From Novosphingobium sp. JCM 18896 (GTDB lineage: Bacteria > Pseudomonadota > Alphaproteobacteria > Sphingomonadales > Sphingomonadaceae): DNA of 64,000 bases. The notes beneath the pieces were generated by a model. The model ran no database searches and was not told where the DNA came from. It saw only the letters and a program-made list of their open reading frames with translations. This document shows, piece by piece, positions 15,357 to 23,278 of the stretch. Position numbers and translations under genes: made by a program. Location of the stretch: the NCBI RefSeq assembly GCF_025938095.1, contig NZ_JAPCZF010000003.1:434001-498000 (forward strand). The letters run 5' to 3'. Each line of letters begins with the position of its first letter. Positions within the stretch are counted from its first letter, which is position 1.

Positions 15357-16913
15357 GTGACCGATCTTCTCCACCTGCCCATCAGTGTCAGCGATCTCGT
15401 AGCCCAGGCGCTGTCGCGCGATCTCGACCGACTCGTCGCAATCGGCGAGCGTGGCGAGCGGCTGACCGCGCGCGGGTTGGCCGAGGACATCAGCCGGTTG
15501 CAGCAGGTGTTCGAAGCGCTCGAGCCCAAGCCGCGACGTGCGGCGATGCTTTCGCGCAACCGGCTCGAGATTCTGGCGGTCAACAGCGCTCTTGGCTTCG
15601 CCGGGGTGGTCGCGACCGCCTTGCACCCGATGGGTTCGGTCGAGGATTATCTCTACGTGCTCGAGGATGCCGAGGTCGACCTGCTGATCTACGATCCCGA
15701 TCACTACGCACCGATCGTCGCGGCCCTGGTCGAGCGGGCGCCGCGGCTGGCCCATGTCTTCGCGCTCGGTGATGGGGAAGTCGCTAGCGGCGGCAGCCTA
15801 GCCGAGGCCGCGCGCGCCTATGCGCCCAAGCCGCTGACCGCGCCGGCCTTCGCGCCCGACGGCCTTCTGCGCATCGCCTATTCGGGCGGCACCACGGGCA
15901 AGCCCAAGGGCATCATGTGCTCGCACGGCGCCTCGGCCACTTCGGCGCTGATCCAGCTGACCTCGTGGGAATGGCCGAGCGAGATCCGCCACCTGATCTG
16001 CGCGCCGCTCAGCCATTCGGGCGCGGCCGTGCTGACCTCGATCCTCGTGCGCGGCGGGCACATGGTCGTCGCGCCGGGCTTCGAGCCGGTGGCGGTCATG
16101 CAGGCGATCCAGGAGCACCGGATCACCTCGATCCTGCTCGTGCCGACGATGGTGCTCGCGCTGATCGACCATCCGCGCTTCGGCGAGTTCGACCTTTCGA
16201 GCCTCGAGGTCGTGTTCTACGGCGCCTCGGCGTTTCCGGCGGCGCGCCTGAAGGACGCGATTGCGCGGATGGGGCCGATCTTCTTCCAGTTCTACGGCCA
16301 GGCCGAGGCGCCGATGTCGATCACCGTGCTGCGCCGCGACGAGCACCGCACCGACGACCCCGAGCGCATGGCGAGCTGCGGCCGGCCGACGCCGCTGGTG
16401 CGTGTCGCGCTGATGGACGACGCGATGAACGAGGTGGCCGACGGTACGCCCGGCGAGATCTGCGTGCGCGGCCCGCTGGTGAACCTCGGCTATCTCAACA
16501 AGCCCGAGGAAACCGCCCAGGCCTTCGCCGGTGGCTGGCTGCACACGGGCGACGTCGCGGTGCGCAATGCCGACGGCTACCTGCGCATCGTCGACCGCAA
16601 GAAGGACATGATCGTCACCGGCGGCTTCAACGTCTTCGCGCGCGAGGTCGAGGACGTGCTGGTCGAGCATCCGGCCGTGCGCCAGGCGGCGGTGATCGGC
16701 GTACCCGATCCCAAATGGGGCGAGGCGGTCAAGGCCGTGGTCGTGCTCGAGCCGGGCAGCGCGGTCGAGGCCGAGCTTCTCATTGCCGCGGTGCGCGAAC
16801 GCAAGGGATCGGTCCAGGCGCCCAAGAGCGTCGACTTCGTCGAAGCGCTGCCGGTCACGCCGCTGGGCAAGCCCGACAAGAAGGCGTTGCGCGCGCGCTA
16901 CGCCGTCGCTTGA
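15357..16913 (+). CDS. AMP-dependent acyl-CoA synthetase/ligase
   Basis: 518 residues of the ANL superfamily, activating a carboxylic acid as acyl-AMP and then acyl-CoA. Visible motifs are YSGGTTGKPKG (P-loop, about 170-180), FYGQAEAP (A5-like), GWLHTGDVAVRNADGYLRIVDRKKDMIVTGG (A7-A8) and PKSVDFVEALPVTPLGKPDKKALR with the catalytic Lys near the end. The acid substrate (fatty or aromatic) cannot be fixed. The GTG at 15357 is preceded by AAGGAA; an upstream ATG at 15327 lacks a ribosome site. It is convergent with a MarR regulator 4 bp away. Confidence 0.87.
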   Translation: MTDLLHLPISVSDLVAQALSRDLDRLVAIGERGERLTARGLAEDISRLQQVFEALEPKPRRAAMLSRNRLEILAVNSALGFAGVVATALHPMGSVEDYLYVLEDAEVDLLIYDPDHYAPIVAALVERAPRLAHVFALGDGEVASGGSLAEAARAYAPKPLTAPAFAPDGLLRIAYSGGTTGKPKGIMCSHGASATSALIQLTSWEWPSEIRHLICAPLSHSGAAVLTSILVRGGHMVVAPGFEPVAVMQAIQEHRITSILLVPTMVLALIDHPRFGEFDLSSLEVVFYGASAFPAARLKDAIARMGPIFFQFYGQAEAPMSITVLRRDEHRTDDPERMASCGRPTPLVRVALMDDAMNEVADGTPGEICVRGPLVNLGYLNKPEETAQAFAGGWLHTGDVAVRNADGYLRIVDRKKDMIVTGGFNVFAREVEDVLVEHPAVRQAAVIGVPDPKWGEAVKAVVVLEPGSAVEAELLIAAVRERKGSVQAPKSVDFVEALPVTPLGKPDKKALRARYAVA

Positions 16914-16916
16914 TCC

Positions 16917-17369
16917 TCAGCTGGCCTTTTCGAGGCTCAGCGAAGCGAACAGGTCGGGCGTGATCTGCGCCAGTCGTTCGAGCAACTGATCGAAGTGCCG
17001 ATCGAGCCTTCGGGTTGCGGTCGGCGTCAGCGCCAGGAACGAGCGGCGGCGGTCGCTCTCGTCGGGGATCTTCTCGATCCAGCCTTGGTCGTGGAGCAGT
17101 TCGACATAGCGCAGCGCCGTGGTGGGCGGGGCGTGCGAACCAATGCAGGCGCCGGTGATGCTGGTCGAGAGGCCCTTCGCCTGGTGGACGTAAAGGTCGA
17201 GCAACATGTCCCAGGCCGGTTCCCCGAACAGCCGGGTGTCTTCGACTCCCGGGCGTTCCTGGCGGCTGCGATAAAGCCACTCGGCGATCAGTGTCCGTGG
17301 TCCCGTATCCTCGGCGTCGCGCCGGTCGACAAGGCGCGGGGATATCTCCATCTGGTCCATGAGTTTCAT
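16917..17369 (-). CDS. MarR-family winged-helix regulator
   Basis: 150 residues with a central winged helix: ISTITGACIGSHAPPTTALRYVELL-type recognition region (residues about 70-95) and the wing WIEKIPDESDRRRSFLALTPTA. MarR dimers bind palindromic operators and usually repress, often released by aromatic acids. The core shares LFGEPAWDMLLDL and the PPTTALR/PLTTALR helix with the protein at 23595-24128, so the two are paralogues. It has an unstructured N-terminus of about 40 residues. A TTCAAAAGTTG sequence about 180 bp upstream resembles the palindrome at 3225-3245, but control of that site by this protein is only a guess. Confidence 0.82.
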   Translation of the reverse strand: MKLMDQMEISPRLVDRRDAEDTGPRTLIAEWLYRSRQERPGVEDTRLFGEPAWDMLLDLYVHQAKGLSTSITGACIGSHAPPTTALRYVELLHDQGWIEKIPDESDRRRSFLALTPTATRRLDRHFDQLLERLAQITPDLFASLSLEKAS

Positions 17370-17751
17370 GCGCTACTCGCTCTGGAGAACAGCTAGGGGA
17401 AGTTTGCGCCCGACCGCCAGTCTACTCATGAACGCAGCAATTGGTTCCGAAAAGTTCCGAGTTTGCATCGGAAATGGAGTTATTGTCGGCAGGTTGTTGG
17501 TAAGAATAGATTAATTTTTATCTAGCGAAATTTCTGTAAATATCTGTTCTTTCAAAAGTTGTATGGTTAACTTTCTCTCGGGTGCCGCGAGCCTTCGCTA
17601 GGCAGCTTGTGCGGACGCTTGCGACCAGCGGTTCGTCGCATTCGGGCGCTCGGGCCTCGGCGGGGCATTAACCACGAGTTCAGCCGCCGGGTGTTCTCTT
17701 GCGATGTTGCGATCCGTTCGCGCGCGATGTGCGGTCGAAGGAGAGAGGGTC
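17370..17751. other. Gene-free interval between the MarR gene and the Tyr/Gly-rich protein gene
   Basis: 382 bp, clearly richer in A+T than its surroundings between about 17450 and 17580. No gene is supported. It must contain divergent promoters for the MarR gene and the rightward gene. TTCAAAAGTTG at 17551-17561 repeats the core of the operator at 3225-3245. Confidence 0.55.
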
Positions 17752-18123
17752 ATGATCAGGATATTCCGGCACGCCGCATTCGTCGCCGCGCTCGCGCTGG
17801 GCGCCACGACCTTGGCAACCACGGCCGAAGCGCGCGACCGCTACCGCGATCGCGGCGACGATGCCGCTCTGGCGATCGGTGCGGGCATCATCGGCCTCGC
17901 GGTCGGTGCAGCGATCGCCTCGAACCGCGACCGCTACTACGATGGCGGCTATTATGGTCCGCGGCGCGGCTATGCGGCCTACGGCTATCCGCGCAGCTAT
18001 TATCCGGCCTATCCGCGGGGGTACTACTACGATCGCGCGCTGCGTCGCTTCTATCGCAACGATCGCGGCTGGAACGGCGGTTGGGACAGAGGCTACGCGC
18101 GCCCGCGCTATCGCGGCTGGTGA
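17752..18123 (+). CDS. Exported Tyr/Arg/Gly-rich protein with glycine zipper
   Basis: 123 residues: signal peptide (MIRIFRHAAFVAALALGATTLATTAEA), a glycine-zipper membrane segment (ALAIGAGIIGLAVGAAIAS, about 38-56), then a tail full of Tyr, Arg and Gly (YYDGGYYGPRRGY and so on). The protein at 25682-26029 has the same plan and a near-identical zipper, so they are paralogues. Glycine-zipper proteins usually sit in the envelope; no specific function is known. The start at 17752 follows AAGGAGAGAG. After the TGA the same frame continues with three Tyr-Trp-Gly units, suggesting that the original C-terminus was longer. Confidence 0.7.
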   Translation: MIRIFRHAAFVAALALGATTLATTAEARDRYRDRGDDAALAIGAGIIGLAVGAAIASNRDRYYDGGYYGPRRGYAAYGYPRSYYPAYPRGYYYDRALRRFYRNDRGWNGGWDRGYARPRYRGW

Positions 18124-18126
18124 GGC

Positions 18127-18162
18127 CGGTACTGGGGCGGGTACTGGGGCCGCTACTGGGGA
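18127..18162 (+). repeat. Three short direct repeats (GGTACTGGGGC type) after a stop codon
   Basis: The units GGTACTGGGG, GGTACTGGGG and CGCTACTGGGG are spaced 12 bp apart and follow directly after the TGA of the Tyr/Gly-rich gene. In the gene's own frame they encode GRYWGGYWGRYWGG, in keeping with its tail composition. Confidence 0.7.
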
Positions 18163-18218
18163 GGGGCGCTCCGCCGCCTCTCGTCAGGCGCGCGCGAAGC
18201 CGCTAAGGCGCCCACCCT

Positions 18219-19373
18219 ATGCAGACCGCCGACCTTCGCATCGCGCTCTATAGCGGCAACTACAACTACGTCCGCGACGGGGCGAACCAGGCGCTGAACC
18301 GCCTCGTCGGCTACCTGCTGCGCCAGGGCGCGGCGGTGCGCGTCTATTCGCCGACCACCGACACGCCGGCCTTCCCGCCGACCGGGGATCTGGTCGACGT
18401 GCCCGCGACGCCGATCCCCGGACGCGGGGAGTATCGCTTCTCGCTTGGCCTCTCGCCGCGGCTCAAGCGCGATCTCAAGGCTTTTGCGCCCAACGTCGTC
18501 CACGTCTCGTCGCCCGACGTCAGCGGCCATCGCATGGTCTCGTGGGCACGCTCGCGCAAGCTGCCGGTGCTGGCCTCGGTCCACACGCGGTTCGAGACCT
18601 ACCTGCGCTACTACAACATGGCCTGGGGCGAACCGCTGGTCGAAGCGCTGCTGCGCCGCTTCTACCGTCGCTGTGATGCGCTCGTCGCGCCGTCCGAATC
18701 GATGGCGCAGTGCCTGCGCGACCAGCGCATGAACTACGACATCGGCATCTGGTCGCGCGGCGTCGATCGCGAGATCTTCGGTCCCGAGGCGCGTTCGCTC
18801 GAATGGCGCCGCTCGCTCGGCATCGCCGACGACGAGGTCGTGGTCGGATTCCTCGGTCGCCTGGTCATGGAGAAGGGCCTCGACGTCTTCTCCGACACGA
18901 TCGACGAACTCAAGCGCCGCGACGTGCCGCACAAGGTCCTCGTCGTCGGCGAGGGGCCGGCGCGCGCCTGGTTCGAGGCGCGCCTGCCCGGCGCCTGCTT
19001 CGTCGGCTTCCAGGGCGGCGCCGATCTGGCGCGCGCGGTCGCCTCGATGGACATGCTGTTCAATCCCTCGGTCACCGAGACCTTTGGCAACGTCACACTC
19101 GAAGCCATGGCCTGTGGCCTGCCCGTGGTCGCGGCGATCGCGACGGGCAGCGAGAGCCTGGTCGACGACAACCGCTCGGGCCAGCTCATCCGTCCCGGCG
19201 CGGTTCACCAGTTCGCCGAGGCGCTCAAGGCCTATGCCGAGCAGCCCGAGCGCCGCGCGCACCACGGCGCCGCCGGCGAAGCGCGCAGCCGCGACTTCTC
19301 GTGGGACGCGATCAACCAGGAGGTCGCCGACACCTATCTGCGGTTGATCCGCCAGCGGACGAGTCACGGATAG
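18219..19373 (+). CDS. Glycosyltransferase, GT4 family (mannosyl/sulfoquinovosyl-transferase-like)
   Basis: 384 residues with a GT-B fold. The N-terminal domain has ALYSGNYNYVRDGANQALNRL and HTRFETYLRYYNMAWGEP, resembling the SQD2/MgtA/PimB group that moves sugars to diacylglycerol-type lipids. The C-terminal nucleotide-sugar domain has VVGFLGRLVMEKGLDVF, VVGEGP and the E-x7-E motif in SVTETFGNVTLEAMACGLPVVA. It is a peripheral cytoplasmic-face enzyme. Donor and acceptor are not deducible, but glycolipid synthesis would suit a sphingomonad. The ATG at 18219 has no strong ribosome site. No linked glycan genes are seen. Confidence 0.8.
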   Translation: MQTADLRIALYSGNYNYVRDGANQALNRLVGYLLRQGAAVRVYSPTTDTPAFPPTGDLVDVPATPIPGRGEYRFSLGLSPRLKRDLKAFAPNVVHVSSPDVSGHRMVSWARSRKLPVLASVHTRFETYLRYYNMAWGEPLVEALLRRFYRRCDALVAPSESMAQCLRDQRMNYDIGIWSRGVDREIFGPEARSLEWRRSLGIADDEVVVGFLGRLVMEKGLDVFSDTIDELKRRDVPHKVLVVGEGPARAWFEARLPGACFVGFQGGADLARAVASMDMLFNPSVTETFGNVTLEAMACGLPVVAAIATGSESLVDDNRSGQLIRPGAVHQFAEALKAYAEQPERRAHHGAAGEARSRDFSWDAINQEVADTYLRLIRQRTSHG

Positions 19374-19391
19374 GGAACGGCGCGCGGCGCT

Positions 19392-19420
19392 TTGACAGGC
19401 TCGACCGGGCAAGCTAGTCA
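19392..19420 (+). promoter_or_regulatory. Probable tRNA-Thr promoter
   Basis: A perfect TTGACA (19392-19397) is followed 17 nt later by TAGTCA (19415-19420), ending 15 bp before the tRNA gene. Confidence 0.5.
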
Positions 19421-19435
19421 GCCCGGGCACGGCTA

Positions 19436-19511
<76 letters not shown>

Positions 19512-19599
19512 GCCTTTGCGTTTAGTGCGTTGAAGAACGGTAGAAATTTTTCCTGCGGTTCCAGCGTTCCCACATAAATGCACCAACGCTGGTATCGCC

Positions 19600-20430
19600 T
19601 TACCTAGGCTCTGGGATGTCGAAGCACTCGATGATGGCGCGCTCTGCCAATGCCTCCATCGCGGCTAGCTCGTTCGAAAGCCTTTCACTCTGCGACAAGT
19701 CGTCCGGGCTGATAATCGAGGCAAGGTCGGCGTCGGCCTTAGCGTGAGCAATCGCCATGCGGCCCGAAATGTAAAGATGGTCGGCTGCTTCTAGGGCACT
19801 GCTGAGACCAGAGCGTTGTAGGTGTCGAACGGCTTCGATCGCCCGTACCGTCGACACCTTTTCCAGAGCGGAAGCGATCCACTCCCGACGCTTTTTGGCT
19901 GGTACCGCTAACTCCACGAGGCGATAAAATGTGAGGAACGCGTATGGCACGGATTCGAGCGACCGTCCTTCTCGCATTAGCGCCAGCGCGAGAGCGCCGC
20001 GTTCGCATGGGCTGGGCAGATTTTCCAAACGCAAGCTACCGGTGATGCTGTGATATAGGGGGCGGTCAAGGGGGCGAGGGTTCAGGTGGCTGCCGCCGCC
20101 GCCTGGGTCGATTGCGGTGATGCCACCGCGCTCAGACCACGAAAGCGCACTAAGGAAGCGCAGCAAGCGATTGCCGGCCTCCTTGTAGCTGAGCTCAGAA
20201 AAATAGAGGGCAACACCGGGGTAACGATCGGTGGTGGCCGGCAAAACCCAGATTTCGTCACCGCGGTAGATGACCATCTGCAGTTCGACGGGCCATGCGA
20301 TCCTCGGGCTGACGTGAGTGAGGCCCCAGGAGCGCACGCGGCGCAGAGGGTCGGTGACTACCTCCGACCACGGCTTTGGTTTTACCATCCAGTGCATCGC
20401 AGCCCGTTCGTCGATTATCTGAACAGGCAC
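19600..20430 (-). CDS. Hypothetical protein next to tRNA-Thr
   Basis: 276 residues, cytoplasmic, no recognised family. Features are RSWGLTHVSPRIAWPVELQMVIYRGDEIWVLP near the start, YFSELSYKEAGNRLLRFLSALSWSERGGI (about 75-105) and a helical C-terminal half. The middle block is faintly like proteins labelled MauJ in some genomes, but I cannot support that name. Base composition is less GC-rich and codon use less extreme than in neighbouring genes, and the position just after a tRNA gene suggests transferred DNA. A 43-residue membrane protein gene ends 6 bp upstream and is probably co-transcribed. Confidence 0.6.
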   Translation of the reverse strand: MPVQIIDERAAMHWMVKPKPWSEVVTDPLRRVRSWGLTHVSPRIAWPVELQMVIYRGDEIWVLPATTDRYPGVALYFSELSYKEAGNRLLRFLSALSWSERGGITAIDPGGGGSHLNPRPLDRPLYHSITGSLRLENLPSPCERGALALALMREGRSLESVPYAFLTFYRLVELAVPAKKRREWIASALEKVSTVRAIEAVRHLQRSGLSSALEAADHLYISGRMAIAHAKADADLASIISPDDLSQSERLSNELAAMEALAERAIIECFDIPEPR

Positions 20431-20436
20431 CAGGAG

Positions 20437-20568
20437 CTATTTGCTGCCGGTGAACCATTCGAGCGTCGCGATAGCGAGAGCGATTGCCGCGACGACGGCT
20501 GCCACCGAAATCATCTTGAGGTAGAAGGCGAAGAGGATGAAAAAACCAATTACTCGAGCCACGCGCAC
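20437..20568 (-). CDS. Tiny membrane protein
   Basis: 43 residues made almost wholly of hydrophobic helix (VIGFFILFAFYLKMISVAAVVAAIALAIATLEWF). The GTG start at 20568 is preceded by GAAGGG. It lies 6 bp upstream of the hypothetical gene at 19600-20430 in the same direction. Function is unknown; a longer version from an ATG at 20637 is less likely because its extra residues are Cys/His/Pro rich with no ribosome site. Confidence 0.45.
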   Translation of the reverse strand: MRVARVIGFFILFAFYLKMISVAAVVAAIALAIATLEWFTGSK

Positions 20569-20633
20569 AATCCCTTCTCCGCAGGGCGGATGACGATGTT
20601 CACAGGCGGGCCGGCCTAACATTACCGCAACCC

Positions 20634-20664
20634 TCAAAAAAGAAAACCCCCGCCGAAGCGGGGG
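20634..20664 (-). terminator. Rho-independent terminator for the gene at 20717-21091
   Basis: CCCCCGC (20647-20653), loop CGAA and GCGGGGG (20658-20664) form a perfect 7-bp stem; on the - strand it is followed by a T-rich tail (TTTTCTTTTTT). Confidence 0.85.
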
Positions 20665-20716
20665 CTGGAAGTTTGGTACGACCGCGAGCGGGAGGGGGCG
20701 GGTAGTTGCGGCCGGT

Positions 20717-21091
20717 TCATCCGATCGCCTTGAGCAGCATGCGGCTCCCGCGCGCCATCTTCGCCCGGAAGATCAAATCCGCGGCCGCAGTCGTGATCGG
20801 CGACCAGTCCGCTTCGGCGCGTGCGCGCTTTGCTTCGGGCGCGATCGACCGGCTGATCGGTGACCCAAGGCTTTCGATATAGGCACGGACCCGACCAGAG
20901 CACTCGCGCCCCAGCGTGCGGCCGTGCTCGAGGTGGGTGAGCAAGCGAGGATCGCCAGCTGCGCGCCGGCCGAACATGCTCGGGGGGATGTTGTGAAGCG
21001 CGCAGGCTTGTTTCGCTGCGATCAGGATGTTGAGGGAGTTGAAGGCAGGCGAGCGGTCCTCGCGGTGCCTGGGCAGCGTGATGCTGGTCAT
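20717..21091 (-). CDS. Small hypothetical protein, possible DNA-binding
   Basis: 124 residues. The middle part (ALHNIPPSMFGRRAAGDPRLLTHLEHGRTLGRE, about 32-64) resembles a helix-turn-helix-like module seen in small sphingomonad and phage-type proteins that contain a GDPR-L/F-x2-L-x2-G-R pattern. Flanks are basic, and there is no signal peptide or membrane segment. A strong terminator follows. It belongs to the less GC-rich block after tRNA-Thr. A regulatory role is only suggested. Confidence 0.55.
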   Translation of the reverse strand: MTSITLPRHREDRSPAFNSLNILIAAKQACALHNIPPSMFGRRAAGDPRLLTHLEHGRTLGRECSGRVRAYIESLGSPISRSIAPEAKRARAEADWSPITTAAADLIFRAKMARGSRMLLKAIG

Positions 21092-21225
21092 ATGGGTTAC
21101 TCTCGGTTTCGGCCTTCTACAGCCGCTTGTCGGCAGCGGGCCGACGCCGGGAGGGTGGAAGCCGGCCGAGAGACCGGTGGAGCGTTTTTACCCATTTCCC
21201 CCGCGTGATCGCGTTGCGAACAGTC

Positions 21226-21804
21226 TCATTCGCCGGGTACGAGACCCTGCAATCGCCACATGCCGTTGAACGACAATCGCACGCGAGCGAGCGGGACGAT
21301 GTCGATCGCCAAGGTTGCCCTCAGCGGCAGGGCCAGCGCATGGGCGAGTGCTGCGCGCACGACCATCGGGTGGGTGATCGCGCAGACTGGGCGGTCGCCG
21401 GGCGCGATGCCGTCGAGCCAGGCGCCGACGCGCGCCTGGACCGCGGCCATCGTTTCGCCGCCCGGTGCGCCCGCGAGCGGATCGGCGAGCCAGGCCGCCA
21501 GTCGCTCGGGGCTTTCCGCGTGAATCTCGGCAAAGCTTCGGCCCAACCAAGCGCCATGATCCGCGTCATCGAGCGCGGGCGCGATCGTTGCCGTGACGCC
21601 GAGCGCTTGTGCCGTCTCGGCCGCGGCGCGCGCCGAACCGCGCAGGACTTCGGCGCGGAAGCGCGGTTCGAGGCGGTACTTTTCGGCATGCCTGCGTCCG
21701 CCCTCGTCGAGCCCCTCGTCGGGCGCGGCGAAGCCGCCCGTACGGCTGGATGGCGTGGCGGCGACGCAGAGCAGATCGAGGGTCGTGGCCAGGGGAATCT
21801 CCAA
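21226..21804 (-). CDS. Histidine-phosphatase-superfamily protein lacking the RHG motif
   Basis: 192 residues. Family features are GLDEGGRRHAEKYR, VLRGSARAAAETAQALG, ALDDADHGAWLGRSFAEI, GGETMAAVQARVGAWLD and CAITHPMVVRAALAHAL with the second catalytic His (about 145). The N-terminal strand reads LDLLCVAATPSS, where active members have RHG or RHA, so the phospho-accepting His is missing. It lies divergent from the cobalamin-riboswitch-controlled cbtBA genes and may derive from a CobC-like alpha-ribazole phosphatase. It may have lost phosphatase activity or acquired another role. Confidence 0.7.
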   Translation of the reverse strand: MEIPLATTLDLLCVAATPSSRTGGFAAPDEGLDEGGRRHAEKYRLEPRFRAEVLRGSARAAAETAQALGVTATIAPALDDADHGAWLGRSFAEIHAESPERLAAWLADPLAGAPGGETMAAVQARVGAWLDGIAPGDRPVCAITHPMVVRAALAHALALPLRATLAIDIVPLARVRLSFNGMWRLQGLVPGE

Positions 21805-21839
21805 GTGGCGATTGACGGCGGGGTGCAGGGCGGCCTAGA

Positions 21840-21981
21840 TCGCCGCAGCCTCATGGACGAAGAAGCCGGTTGAATTCCGGCACGGTCGCGCCACTGTAAT
21901 CGATATCCAGCTGGATCGTCGAGAGTCAGACCTTCTCCATGGCCCATCAACTTTCGGGACGCGCAATCCCGTGAAGGAGAA
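21840..21981 (+). promoter_or_regulatory. Cobalamin riboswitch upstream of cbtB
   Basis: The core GCCGGTTGAATTCCGGCAC followed by GGTCGCGCCACTGTAA is the conserved cobalamin-riboswitch core, and GAGAGTCAGACC at 21921-21932 is the B12-box end. The expression platform is visible: TTCTCC (21933-21938) can pair with GGAGAA (21976-21981), hiding the cbtB ribosome site, and a hairpin CGGGA/TCCCG lies between. Cobalamin binding should reduce translation of cbtB and cbtA. Confidence 0.88.
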
Positions 21982-22214
21982 TGCCCATGGCCGCCAGTGC
22001 CGCTCTGCTCGACGATCCGTTCATTCCCGTCCGTGGACAGGCCGCGATCCCGCTCGACGAACTTCTGCCCTGGGCCGCGTTCGGCGTGCTGATCGCGATG
22101 ATCTTCCTCTACTTCGTCAGCACCGAACAGGGCGCCTATGCGCTGTTCGACGGCATGTACGTCCACGAATTCGTGCACGACGGCCGGCACCTGCTCGGTT
22201 TCCCCTGCCACTGA
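21981..22214 (+). CDS. cbtB: Cobalt transporter subunit CbtB
   Basis: 77 residues with one transmembrane helix (LLPWAAFGVLIAMIFLYFV) and the conserved C-terminal histidine segment YVHEFVHDGRHLLGFPCH, the family's probable cobalt-binding tail. CbtB works with CbtA in cobalt import for cobalamin synthesis, as predicted from B12-riboswitch regulons. Start ATG at 21981 (or 21987) behind GAAGGAG, which the riboswitch can sequester. Confidence 0.9.
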   Translation: MPMAASAALLDDPFIPVRGQAAIPLDELLPWAAFGVLIAMIFLYFVSTEQGAYALFDGMYVHEFVHDGRHLLGFPCH

Positions 22215-22223
22215 TCGCGCGTC

Positions 22224-22937
22224 ATGACGGGAAAGCTGCTGTGGCGCGGGATGCTGGCGGGGATCATCGCCGCGCTGCTCGCGACGCTGTTCGCGCGCGC
22301 CTTCGCCGAGCCGCAGATCGACCTCGCGATCGCCTATGAGGCCGCCCACGCCGCGCATCACGCGGGAGCGGACGAGGTCGAACTGGTCAGCCGCGAGACG
22401 CAGAAGGGCTTCGGCCTGCTGGCCGCGCTCGGGCTCTATGGCGCGGCGGTCGGCGGGATCTTCGCGCTGACCTTCGCCTATGGCTATGGCCGGATCGCGC
22501 AGATCGGCCCGCGCAGCTTTGCGCTGGTCATGGCGGCATTGGCCTTCGTGCTGATCGTGGTCGTGCCCGGGATCAAGTATCCGCAGACGCCGCCCGCGGT
22601 CGGCCAGCACGAGACCGTCGGGCTGCGCACCGCGGCCTATTTCGCGATGATCGCGCTGTCGGTCTGCGCCGCGCTGATCGCGGGACGGCTGCGTGCGGCG
22701 CTCGTCGGCTCGCTGCGCGGCTTCGATGCGGGGCTTCTCGCCGTCGCCGGTTACGTCGCGGTGGTCGCGCTCGGGGCGCTGCTACTGCCGGCGATCGACG
22801 AGGTTCCCGTGGACTTTCCGGCGGGCCTTTTGTGGAATTTTCGCCTGGCTTCGCTCGGCAGTCAGCTTCTGTTGTGGATGACGATCGGTGTCTTGTTTGG
22901 CCGTTGGGCGGCGGCGACGCTCGAACAGGGACGGTAG
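22224..22937 (+). CDS. cbtA: Cobalt transporter CbtA family protein
   Basis: 237 residues with about five transmembrane helices. CbtA marks include LLWRGMLAGIIAALLATLFAR at the start, the histidine-bearing loop YEAAHAAHHAGADEVELVSRETQKGFGL, FVLIVVVPGIKYPQTPPAVGQHETVG and a C-terminal LFGRW helix. It is predicted to import cobalt with CbtB; the gap to cbtB is 9 bp, so they form one riboswitch-controlled operon. A hairpin terminator lies about 140 bp downstream. Confidence 0.9.
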   Translation: MTGKLLWRGMLAGIIAALLATLFARAFAEPQIDLAIAYEAAHAAHHAGADEVELVSRETQKGFGLLAALGLYGAAVGGIFALTFAYGYGRIAQIGPRSFALVMAALAFVLIVVVPGIKYPQTPPAVGQHETVGLRTAAYFAMIALSVCAALIAGRLRAALVGSLRGFDAGLLAVAGYVAVVALGALLLPAIDEVPVDFPAGLLWNFRLASLGSQLLLWMTIGVLFGRWAAATLEQGR

Positions 22938-23278
22938 GGTGAAAGGTATCGGCCAGTTTCTGTCCGATCTCGAACAGGTTTGCGCCGCGATTCACCGCAA
23001 CCGAATTGACCGATCAACTGGCTCATCTATTCGCTGGACTTGCCGGGACAGCGACCCCCCGGCGCTAGTCCAACTCGGCCCCCGCTTCGGCGGGGGTATC
23101 TTTGGGGCAGCGAAATCTCATCATCGATCGACCCGCCGATATGCTTTTCGGCGGGGTGGCCAAGCCGTCCGTATGTGCATTTTTACCGTTACGGACCGGG
23201 GGCTTAGCGCCGAACGCCCCCTGCGCTTGGTTTCTAGCCCAAGCCCTCATTCGTTGCTATTCCGGAACCGTGAGACGG
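22938..23278. other. Gene-free interval after cbtA with a terminator hairpin
   Basis: 341 bp without a supported gene. A perfect 7-bp stem CCCCCGC (23079-23085), loop TTCG, GCGGGGG (23090-23096), followed by TATCTTT, probably ends the cbtBA transcript. The rest shows no recognisable signal. Confidence 0.55.

Noticed and set aside
19600..20430. Naming the gene after tRNA-Thr as MauJ
   Set aside because: Only a faint resemblance in one block and no other methylamine genes nearby.
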